Assembly (NCBI RefSeq): GCF_963678635.1
Contig: NC_087065.1
Location: forward strand, 21,893,480 to 21,957,479
Origin: Symsagittifera roscoffensis
Lineage: Eukaryota; Xenacoelomorpha; Acoela; Convolutidae
Direction of reading: 5' to 3'
DNA length: 64,000 nucleotides
Translations under genes and position numbers: made by a program
Notes under the pieces: model-generated
Database searches by the model: none
Told to the model about the DNA's origin: nothing
What the model saw: only the letters and a program-made list of their open reading frames with translations
In this document: positions 12,801-24,800 of the stretch, in pieces
Layout: the number at the start of each line of letters is the position of its first letter
How positions within the stretch are numbered: the first letter of the stretch is position 1

Positions 12801-15800
12801 GCCCAAATTTTTTTGGCCCGTTTTTTTATCGGCCTAATGAACTAATTTTGGGTCGTTTCAAGGGAAAGACAATTTTAACATTCCACTCCGCACTCGTTTC
12901 AAATTTGGTTTTATGTATACCTCTCGGTTTGTTGAAATTTCTTATTTTTTCGTTGCAGTTTGTTGGGGAGTATTTGACCCAAATTTTTGATTTTTTTGTT
13001 TTCTTTAAAAGTAGCCCTCTCAAATCTGACTTTTTGGTTTCCAAGAATAAAACGTTTTTATAAAGCTCCCTGCATAAGCAGCTACGCCCAAATTTTTACC
13101 GTTTTTTTAAAGTTTTTGACTTCTCTCGAAAACTACCCTTCCAAAACTGACATTTTGGGTTCAATCGAAATTAAAGGTTGCGTGAATCCCTTCTGCATAA
13201 ACGACTACTCCCTATTTTTTCACACAGAAAGCTATGATTCTCCGAAATGTCAAATTTTTGATTTGTTGACCGTTTTTTGGATTTTTCTCGCTAACTATTC
13301 TGTCAAATCTGATATCATATGTTTAATCGAAACAACGGGTTGTTGAATGCCTACCCTTATATTTGGCTATGCCCAGTTTGTTCAAGAAAAAAGTAATAGC
13401 CTTAAAGCAAGTCAAAGTTTTGAAACCGCGACTCCTATTGTTGTTGTAAGAGAAATGATATCTCCTTGGGAAAATTGTTCTCTCAAATTTTTTTACTCTT
13501 CGCATTTAATAAAAGTAATTAACGTAGTGAAGATTCTTATATAGGTCTTGCTGATTTTTTCTGTTTTTTTTTGCAGGAAAAAACTTAAAATAACCTAATA
13601 ACTACAGATGTGCATTCATACATGTAGATGCATTTATGAATGCACTGAGGTATGTATGCACTTTATGAGTTCAGTTGAAATTCATTTGCTGAAAGTTACG
13701 TAAATACGGAAATGGCGCGAAAAAACATGAACGATTTCTAGTTTCGAAAGTGGTATTTAAGTTTTACATTTCGCGCGGAATAAAAACTTAACCTATTGAT
13801 CCAGTATTTTCAAGTTGGGTTAATGTTATCAAAAAAGCGCTAATCATAAATTGTTCTAGAAATTCAAATAGCTCAAAGGGCATCTATTTTTTTCTTTGAA
13901 AAATGAAAGTTGAGATTTTTTCAACGAAGTCAGTACTTTTTTCAAACTGTCAATCAACTAAGGTTTTGGGCAAATTTTTTGGAACCACATTTTTCGTGCC
14001 ATATCAGTATAGCAAATTCATTCAATTTCAAACACGCTCATTCAGCTTTAACTGGGCCCCTAGTTGTTTTTCATCGAGAGATACGAAAGTTTATGTTCAC
14101 CTAGTTTTTTATACATTATTTTTTTTCGAATCTTTTTTGTTTGTGTTGTACGCTAGTGGTGCGAAGCTCCGCTTCGCATCTGTGTTTATTTTTGTTTTCT
14201 TGCTTTTCTTTTCGCCGTTTTAAAGCTACTTCTTGGTGTTTTGTCGATTGTTTTCGCCAATTGTAGCTTCGTAGGTTTGTTTTATTCCAAAGCATTAGAA
14301 ACTTGACCCTTTCTATTGTAGTTCGAAATGGAAACTTAAAATATTTTCAAAAGTTACGCAATCATTGCCATAAATGGTGAAAAATTAAAACCAATTTTTC
14401 TACAGCAAAAATGGATCAATATTACTAAGACAAGCAAGATAAGTACTATATGACTTGTCACAGCGAAGCAGTAAACGTACGTAATTAAGTTTCAAGCTGC
14501 CTCGTTTTTCTTTTTTTTTGCCGTTTTCTGCACCAAAATTTCATAAATATGAGCCAAATTGCGTTTTTAATTGTCGTTTAATTCGTATTCTGCGCAATTT
14601 TCCCAGTGGATTCAGCGCTCGGGATATCATTCCAATTTTGTTAATAAGATAGTTAAGTCGATATCATAAGAGGAGATTGTTAAGTGGATACCATAAGGGG
14701 GAGATTAAGTAGATCCAACATTTCGGATCTGTATGAATATACATGAATCAGTGATGAAAAATAGCGTTCACTGGGATGCCCCAGATTAAGCGATGGTTAA
14801 CTTTGGGATTTTTACCCGGGTGGGTGTTTGTGTAATGTTGGGACTGACTCAGTCCAGGAGCGGGAATTTTATTGTTCGAACCATGATAGACAAGACAGGT
14901 CCAGTGGAGTGCTGTAAAAAAGTGAACAACCTTTTTTCGATTCGAACTCGTCATAAAGTAGACAATTACTATATTAACCAATCAGAATCGAGAACAGAAA
15001 GCAAACTTAGGAAATTAATCATTGTAAAATATGTAAAATTATGTTTCTTAAGTTTGCTTCCTGTTCTCGATTCCGATTGGTTAATATACTAATTGTCTGC
15101 TTTATGACGTGTCTACTGAATCGCTTGTCCACTTTTTGCAACCAAGTCTCGTGTAGTCAATTGCACTAATTGTGTAATAATTTGAAAACTAAATGGTGCA
15201 TAAATGTTGCATTTCGGATCAACCGTACAATCCCCCCGCCATCAATTTACTCCGAGGGCAAAAAATCAATCGATACCAAATTATGATTAATATTTCACGC
15301 TCTTAAAAGGATAGGTACAAGCAGGGGCAGATCTAGGATTTTTTCGATGGGGAGGGGGAACGGATTTTCAAAAAATGTAGCGGACGGATTTTCAAAATTT
15401 GTCGAACTTTTTTTAGGTCGATTAAATTGATTTTCTGAGCTCTGCTAATTATCACTTTAAAAACACCATTTTGACCACATTTCCTACGCGGTATTTTTGA
15501 AAAAACAATTTTTTGAAAAAACAGGCCAAAAAAAGATGTTTTTGGGCAATTTTTGGAAAATTTTGACCAAAAAATCGCGTTTTTTTTTGGCGCGCGCTCC
15601 CTCTTAAAATTAGTATATATTGACGCCAACGGTGCCTTAAGAAAAATTTAAGGGTCAGTCAGCCAAAAATGGATATCTCAAAATAGTACAAAGGGAGGTA
15701 CAAGTATGATAGTTGGGTTCCAGGAGAAAGCAAGTATGGAAGATGGGTCCCGCAATTCAAAATCACAAGTGAACAAATGCGAAACATGTTTTCGAAGTTT

Positions 15801-18800
15801 TTAAGGTCTAAAAATTTTTCTTCAGGAACCCATCTTAGTTTTTGGGACCCAACTATCATACTTGTACGTTGTACCAAAGGATGAGTTAGCTATTCTGTAT
15901 AAAAAAATCTTCAGCAGTATATTCAGTGCACATGCTTGAAATGAATGTTTTATGCGGAATTAATTTTCAAAAATAATACATGCTTTGGGAGGAAATTCTA
16001 CAGTAGGTCACAAAGGGGGGGGGAGATAAATTCGTCCCCGGATAGCCGAAAAATAAATTCGAAATTTTGGATCTACTTTACAATTAGCCCCCCTTCTACC
16101 CCTTCATTCATAGGTCCCAAAATGAAAAATCAGTCCCATAAATTCGAAAATAAAAAAGCAGTCGCATAAGTCCCAAATCTTTTCAATTGGTCAAAAGACT
16201 AAATTAGTCTCAGTTTAAGGTCGCCGGTGGGCGCGCGTCGCCGCTTCCCGGCGATAACCGGCTCTAAGTTTTGTATAGAGATAGAGTCCTACCCTTTGGT
16301 GGCAAGCTCGCAACACGTTGGCGCGGCTGCGGCGGTCACTATTCTGCAGCTTGAGTTTATGCTGCTTGAACAGTATTAAATCAATCCAGAAATTCGTTGG
16401 CTCAAATTTCAATCAATCAGAATTCAATAAGATAAATTTTGGAACTTATGCGACTGATTTTTTTTGGGAGCTATGAATATTGGAACCTATGGAAATTCAC
16501 CATCCGGAAATGCGGCTCCGTGGAAATGCGGCTCCAAAGTTTTTGAAATGAATTGTAATTACTATACTGTTTATAAGCAAATGGCTTGTTCCAACTGGTG
16601 TATTCCCTCATGCGTGAAGGACCGAATGCGCGAAAATAAAAATCAGCCAATCAGAATTCAGTTATCTACATTTTGGAAAGAAAGTAAACTTTTCCAGGGA
16701 CTGAATATTGATATTGGCCGAATATAAAAACGGCACAAATATGCAAAATTTTCAAATTGTCATTGACCGCCGCCGAATTGGAACAAATTTTAAATTTCAA
16801 GGGTTTCGTTATGAAAGAAGCAATATATTGCTTCATTTTATTAATTTTAGTTTAATGGCAATAGCTTCTTTTTAAAAAAATGACTTTCGGCTAATTTTGT
16901 TTTCGGTCTTTCGCTCACGAGATTTTTCGCCCATTCGGTCCTTCGCGCATGAGAATAGCCTCCGTTCCAACTTATTAGTAATCCACTGGGTATAACAATG
17001 CCGAAGTACAATAGTGCCGAAAATGAAAAAGTGTTCAACAGTGCCGAAAGTTGATGATTTTCGGCACTGTTGAACAAAAAATTTATTTTCGGGACTGTTG
17101 TGCTGACCTTAGAGGGGCGTTCAAGAGTGACGAAAATAAAATTATTGTTCAAAAGAGCCCACGCAATTCTCCACTTTGAATTTCTGAGAAATTGATACAG
17201 CGTATATTCGAACTGCTCATTTTACATGTAATTACGCTTATTTGTCGCCTTAATCACCTGTTCGTCTGATTTACGTAGCACCGTGGGTTGGGGATGGAAA
17301 AGAAATTCATAATATAATTAGAAGGAATCAAGTTCCCCACATAAACTGAACAATAATTTCGACTAGCTGAGAAAATTGCCATATACCGGGTTATTTAGCA
17401 GGTTTTTTGAAATGCATATTTTTTTATTGCAATTATATATTATATGCATATGTAATGTAATACATGGGAAATTACCAATTGTGTAGACTGGTGTGACTGT
17501 CTGTCGTAGTAGTTGTACCATCTTGGATATCGAGTCGACTTTTTGAGTATTGATTAGCTCGTATTTTGACTGACTAATACAAATAACAGTTAGCGATCTG
17601 TAGAAATTGCGATTAATTATTCCAAGCCAATCTTCTAATCTACCCAAACTGCTGGTACGCTGAAATATAAAAAAGCGAGGTCCTACCGAGACTTGAACTC
17701 GGATCTTTGGATTCAAAGTCCAAGGTGCTAACCATTACACCATAGGACCTGTAATCACTGGAAATTTCATTAGCTCCTAAACAGCAGGTCGAATGAACAT
17801 ACTTAACAGCAGGTCGAATGAAAATATAAACCAGCTGAGTATATTATACCCAGCCGAAAATTTGCGACATGAATAGAATTCTGATTGTTATGAAGCTGAC
17901 AAACGGACTAATTAGGCCATGAAAAACATTTGGTCTTCATAATTAACCATGAAAAACCATTCGTTACACCATAAAATTGATGCTCGTGTGAGGTGGGGAA
18001 AAAGAGCTGACTTTCGTAACTGGGCTCTTTTGCAGTTCCCCCCCTTTCAAAATACCGAGTTTAATGTTTGTTTTACGTGTTATTACGGCTGAATGCGTGA
18101 TGTTACGCTGTAAAGTATGAAGAACAAATCTGTTCCAAGTTGTCGATTTGTCCACCACGCCAAATTTCATTGCATTCTGACAAGGTTAAATAAGCTTTTC
18201 AAATGTGAATTTGAAAGGGGGGGGGGGGGTGACTGGAAAAGAGCCTGTAACTGTAGCATAACTATGATCTGCTTAGCAATCGCCCTCCCTTTGGTATCTA
18301 CTAAAGAATTGCCCCCCTTTAAATAATTGGTCGAAAAATCGACAATTTGATTCTACTTAGCAATTGCAATCCTTTCTTGAAAGGGGAGCAAGGGGTACTA
18401 CTATGTGATCGAGTGGTCCCTTGAAAATAACCAGGTCCCTTTAAAATAAGACACTAAGACACCTAGAGCTCTCAAACCGTTGAATAATTAGGATTTCGCC
18501 ATGCAGAAAGATTTCGCAGTATATTTTCATACAATTCTTTTTGTTTTTTTTACTTCATAAAAACCTTCCTCACCATTTTAAGGTGGAAAAATAAAAAAAT
18601 GCCAAAATTGAATTTTGATGACAAATAAGTTAACACAATTATGTTTATAAATTGAAGCGAGCGTATTCCTTGATAAACACAATCTATTAGTTACAGTTTT
18701 TCATCTGAAAAGTTTCTGGCTCAACATATTTCGCGAGATTTTTGAAATGAATAATTTATGCACCAATTAGCTGTCAAAATTATAACATGCGAAATGCATG

Positions 18801-21800
18801 CGGGGGTACTACTGTGATAGAGTGGTCACACGAAAAAGCAACCATGATAGACGGGTCCCACGTGCATTTCGTATGTTGTAATTTTGACAACTAATTGGTG
18901 CATTGTAACCTTCGCCCAGACATTACGTAGTGACGGAGCGTAGAAAAAGTACCTATTGACGACTGGCAGGCGTCAGTTACCTTAATTCTACTCATTTTTA
19001 ACCGTCTAGACCTTGCCAGTTAGTTTTCTGGTCTGTTTAGGGCTAAGTAAAAGTTACCATGTTTAGGATATCAGTCAAACGACTTTTGATCAGCTTTCGT
19101 TTCATGCAAAAATAACCACATAGCTGGGTCTTGGATCCCCAAATTACGTGATTACTATTAAAAACACGGCTCGTAATCCATTATTTACTATGTTTTTAGT
19201 GACAGTTTTATACTAAATCCATTGGAGATGGATTGACCCTTTCCTGTTTCTAACTACTCATGCTCTGAAATACAATACAAAATCGGAGTTACTTAAACTA
19301 TTCAGGGCATTACAGCAGTTAAAAGTGTACGTTTAATAGTCTCTCTCAGTATACAACAGTCTCTGGGCACAGGGCCTCCATTTTCGTCTTTCCTCAGAGA
19401 TAACGTCGTTAACTCTTCAATCTCGTGGCATGCGAGGGTACGGATCCGCTCCGGATGTCCCACTGGACCTTCCTTCCGTATGATTTCTCTCATATAAGCG
19501 TCTTATCGTGTCTTGTTACCACGATAAGAGGCTTCGTGTTTCTCGTGTTTTCTTCTACTGATTTTTGTTTCTTTTATTCGGTGTGTGTTTTTCTTGTTTT
19601 TTTTTCCGGACAAAATGGCCGTTTTTGGATTTCTGAGAAATATTCCAGTTCCAATCAAAAATTTAGAATTCTAGAATATTCCTACCCTCCTTTTTGTCAC
19701 AATTTCACCGTTAACGTCTTTAACGTCTCTTTTCGTTCTCGTCGGAGGGTTCGACTGTGCCAATCCGGGGTAATGGCACACATAAATTATTCATTTCAAA
19801 AATCTTGCGAAATATGTTGAGTCAGAAACTTTTCAGATTAAAAACTGTATGTTGCGTGTAACAAGAAATATGCTCGCTTAAACTTATTTTACGGTTTACC
19901 ATTCATAATTGGGTTAACTTATTTGTCATCCAAACTCAAATTTGGCATGTTTTTCCGCCTTAAAAATGGTTTCCAACTTAAAAGGCTGAGGGAGGTTTAT
20001 TACGCAGTAACAAAACATAAAATTTGTATAAAACTTTACTGCGACATCTTTCTGAATGGCAAAACTATAAAGTTAAACGATTTGAGAGCTCTAGGTGTCT
20101 TATTCTCAAGGGACCACTCTATCATAGTAGTACCGGGAGCAATTTTTAAATAGATCCCATAACTATTATAAAACAATTATGTATTTTCGGTACTAGCATG
20201 ATACTAGTCCGTCAAAAAAGTGTAATAATTTTGAAAACTAATTTATGTATTCATTATTCATCTCAAAAATCGGAAAGTATGTTGAGAAACTTTTCGGATT
20301 AGAAATTGTATTTACTATTTTGTTTAGATCGAGAAATATGCTCGCTTCAAACTCCTTAATGATTAAACAACCATAATTGGGTAAATTTAGTTCTATTTGT
20401 CATCAAAGCTGAATTTTGGCCTTTATGAATTTTTGGTGTCAGGAAAAAAAGGTTCCATACCAAAAACTACCATGACAAAAGATAGCGTACCAAAATATCT
20501 CATATACTAAAATCGCCTAAACCATAAGATCTGTCAGTTGAAAAGATCCCATGATTTATGAACACAAGATCTTGAGTTAAACAAATTATGACCAAAGTGT
20601 AATCCAAATTTAAACTAGAGTAATGCTACCTCAATTAGGTTCGCGCTATTTAGGAACAACGCGGATCTAAGATAAATAAATTGGACTCATGCTTTAGAAA
20701 TAACATACTGCCAGCTTGTGTCTAAATTAGTGTTACTATGTTATTGGTTTAAAAGAATATACATTCCGGTCAAAGTATACTCATTAAATTTGTACACATT
20801 CTGCATTCGTTATCTCAATTTTTAATTCAGTGATTAGTCAAAAATGAATGATTATACTTGGGGAAACTCACAAAAAGGTCAAACATATTTTTAGTTTGAC
20901 AGCCATGAGTTTCAAATTAAGCGCGAACATACTGGTGCTCTAGCAAATAGAGATCAAATGAGTGCCCGAAAACCTTGATTTTTTTTGGGCGCGATATAAT
21001 TTCAAACGGCAATGAGCATTGTCACGAACTCTACGCAGGACGCTCAGAAATTTGACAGCTAGTTCAGCAATTGAAGGTTACAGTCAGGTATCAACAAAAT
21101 CCGGTAAACAGTTAGATAATCGCAGCTAGTTTCGATTGGTGCAGGACGACAAAGCAACATAACTGTCATTGCCATAACAGTCGGCGATAACGTGAACTCT
21201 AAACAGAAGAAAATAAACAACTTCCCTGCCCACCATTGCTACAGTTGACCGTCATTTTGAAATACCGGATCGGTTTAAGCAATTATGTCTTTTAAATAGC
21301 GGAAAACAAAATGTAAAGGTTATTTCCAAAATTTGTACCAGCCAGATTTACCAGCTCTACACTCTACGCATCCAGATTTGTGGGTTTTATCCACCCTGCT
21401 CAGCAATAAATGCTTATCAACTTATAGCTTATTCCTAACCGCAAATAAATCGCTTATCGGTGACCTTACCGTTGAAGATTTTTGGCCGACCTTGATATTG
21501 CGACGTTGAATGCTTTTGCGTCTTTTACCAAACTGTTATTAGTGGATTTAACTTTCGCCTCTGTCAGAGCTATATGCAGAAAATATCCGAACTGAGCTTT
21601 AAGAAGACTTTTGAATCAAACATCGAGCCAGTCTTAGCCCTGATTGTGATTTGCACCGGAGTCAAAAGTGGAAGTCGCGTTCGACGTAGTAATTGAGGAA
21701 ATTTGGAGTTTGGCAACCATACTGAATATATCTCGAAACGATCTCAAAAAAATTGACTGACGAGCTCACGGCTTATTTGTAAAAAAAACGTACATTAAAA

Positions 21801-24800
21801 GGGATATAATTGGCCGAAATTTACTGTCCCCTATTTTTTATGGCACCTTTATCAAATTGCTGAGTGTAGTCTCGCCAGTTCCACAAATGCAATTAAAAGG
21901 TGGCATATAGGTGTTACCTCTTTGCTTCTAGGCAGCCATTTTTCAATATACACGTTTATTGAAAATTCAACTTCCTATATTCAAAAATTAAACATCTTGA
22001 AGACATCCAGCGGTAATTTCATTTTATCCCGGAAAAAGTACCGTGATCTGACGAAATAAGATTAATAGATAAGTAGTTCATACAAAGATTTGCTCCTTTA
22101 ACTTATTAAAATTTGTTTTAGTGTCTGCCTATTTTGACTTTAAATTACATTTGCTTGGTCAATTTTTTCATAAACCCTCCTGTAGAACGCCGAAATCAAT
22201 ACTACGACCTCGAAGTTTCTGTCTCTAGTATTTTAATCACTGAGCAATTGTTTTTTTTACTGGACTCTAAGTTGAAACTAGGGGCCTGTCGGCCCTTCGA
22301 GTTTTGCTTTCAGCCAAAAAAATTACTTAAAAATGACAACTGATTTTTTTTACCAAACAGAACGACTATGAGCAGGATTTTAATTCCCTTGATTTGTCTG
22401 AAAAATCTGGCTAAATTTGGCGAGGTTAGTTTTTATTAATTGGTGTCCTTTTTAATTAATTTAGAGCCTAACCTGTTTTGAAATTGAAGTTTCAATTTGA
22501 AGGCGAAGTGATTAGCAAAGTCATTTAAGATCGAAAGTTGTTCGTTCGAAGTTTTGTGTTAACTTCGATTTTAACCGACGCTTTATTTGACTTACTTTGA
22601 ATAACCGCTTTTCAATTCTTTGATTCTTTTTTATTTTTTTTATGGTGTCTTATGTCGTGGGTGACTTTTGAACGATATATCTTTTTGGACTAGTATCGTT
22701 TTGGCTGGGATCTTCCAGTTTGAGATCCTAAAGTAGGACTTTTTGTCGTGTAACCGAATTTTTGTTCGTAAAATGGTGAAGGAGAAGGCTGCTAGGTAAG
22801 TAATACTGCTAGACATTAAGACGACAAATGTGAGTTAAAACATCATGTTTAATGAACTGTTCGAATTTAAGCGAATTATACTTCTCAGATATACAACTGC
22901 ACTTTTCGCGTGTAGCGTCGTCTTTAAGTCCACGTGGATGTCTGAACAGTTGTCCTTTTATTTGCCGGACGCTGGGGGAAGTTTTACGCAGTAACGAAAA
23001 ATAAGATGAGTTTGTAACGAAAAAAAAAACGATTTGAGAATTCTAGGTTTGTTATTCTCAAGGGACCACTGTATCATAAAAGTACCGTATTTTCGTGTGG
23101 CTTATATGGTAGCTGGCTTATACTTCGGATGGTATATGTATCACCAACATTCCAGCGCATCTATCTCAATTGCTTTGGCCCAGAGATCTCTTTTTCCTTT
23201 TCCCCCACCTGTGAATTTGTTAAAGTAAAATGATCGTTTAAAGTGTCTGACCGTTATGAAAATTGGCAAGCGGGCTATTTAGGTCGTGGCAAACATATTT
23301 GGTCTCCATGCTTAACCCTGTAGAACCATATTGGATGAATGACGGGTCTGATGCAGAGAGTGAAATTAATAGGAATTTATAAGAAGAAAACAACAAAGAA
23401 AACAGATGTTATTAACAATCGTCAACCTTATGGTATCTACCAAAGGATCAACCGTGCTATTTCTCTACCAAAACGATTTTGGGGGGAGAAAGTAGGAATT
23501 TTTTACAATGAAACTTTGAAGAGAATGTTATATCTACTAAGGATGAATGCCGAAACAAATTGAAAAGTCGATTTCGCTAATTTTATATATAGTTCAAAAT
23601 AGTTACATTTTGTGCGGTTGTATGAAATGAATTTTTAGTATTAATACATGATTGGGGGAAATTTTACGGTAGGTCATTCAGGAGAAGGGGGGATTGTACG
23701 GTTGATACTCAGTAAAGAATTGCCACCCCTATGAACGGGGCAGTACAACGGTGCCGAAAATGAAAACTTTGTTCAACAGTGCCGAAAATATGAACAAAAT
23801 TCAATATATTAAGTGCGGCAATCAAAAACTAAACGGCGAACCTTTATAATCTTAAGGGTGGAATCCCTCATGCGCGAAGGTCCGAATGCGCGAAAATATA
23901 AATCAGCCAATCAGATTTCAGTAATCTAAAACTTGGAAACAAAGTAAACATTTCCAGGGACTGGAGTATTGAGATTGGCCGAATATAAAAACGGCAGAAA
24001 TATGCAAAACTTTAATATTGTCATTGACAGCCGCAAAATTGGGACAAGTTTTACATTTCAAGGGTTTCGTAATGAAGGAAGCAAACTGTTTCTTCGTTTA
24101 CTTTTTTTTAATTGAATGGCAACTGCTTCTTTTTAAAAATTGACTTTCGGTTAATTTTGTTTTCGGTTTTTCGCACACAAGTTTTTTCGCGCATTCGGTC
24201 CTTCGCGCATGAGAATAGCTGCCATCTTAAGTGACACTTAAAGATTTTGAGCAAGAAAATTTGCAGTTTAGACGTTTTGGCCCCAAGATAATTGTTTAAT
24301 TTGCAGTTGCAGACATTTTGGCGCGTGATTTTCTTTGATAATTAGGGTCAGTAATTTCCCGCTCTTTAGAAAATGCGTCAAAGTTATTCTGAAATTTTCC
24401 CGCCTTTTCCGGCACTGTTGTACTTCGGCGCTGTTGAACGCCCCCCTATAAACAAAATCAGTGATTTAGCACTATCCTATTTATAATCCAATATTTGCTT
24501 CATTCTGATTGGTCGAAAATCTACGCAATCTGCTTAACAATTATCCTTTTACTTGAAAGGGCTAATTTTTGAGTAGACCCAAGCAATAAAGCAGAAACAA
24601 GGCCGCAATTCAAAGATAAATATTAGCCGAATATTGTATTTCTATTTATTACAGCGATTACTCTCATTTTCGTTCGGTTTGAGCGAAAGCAAGTTGTGAA
24701 ACATTTAAACTGTTATACGTTCCTCGTTCAATTACCCGCCAAAATGCCTTCTTTTTGTTTCTTTTGCTCTTTATTTAAGTTAAGTGTCTAGATTAGACAC

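Noticed and set aside
12683-13346. Overlapping open frames of 100-126 codons in the TRPM2-like intron
   Set aside because: They are Phe/Leu/Ser-rich by-products of T-rich decayed tandem repeat, with no domain and no splice support.
16464-16727. 87-codon plus-strand frame with several cysteines
   Set aside because: It runs from unique AT-rich DNA into the 347-bp MITE; copy 2 of the MITE does not keep the frame.
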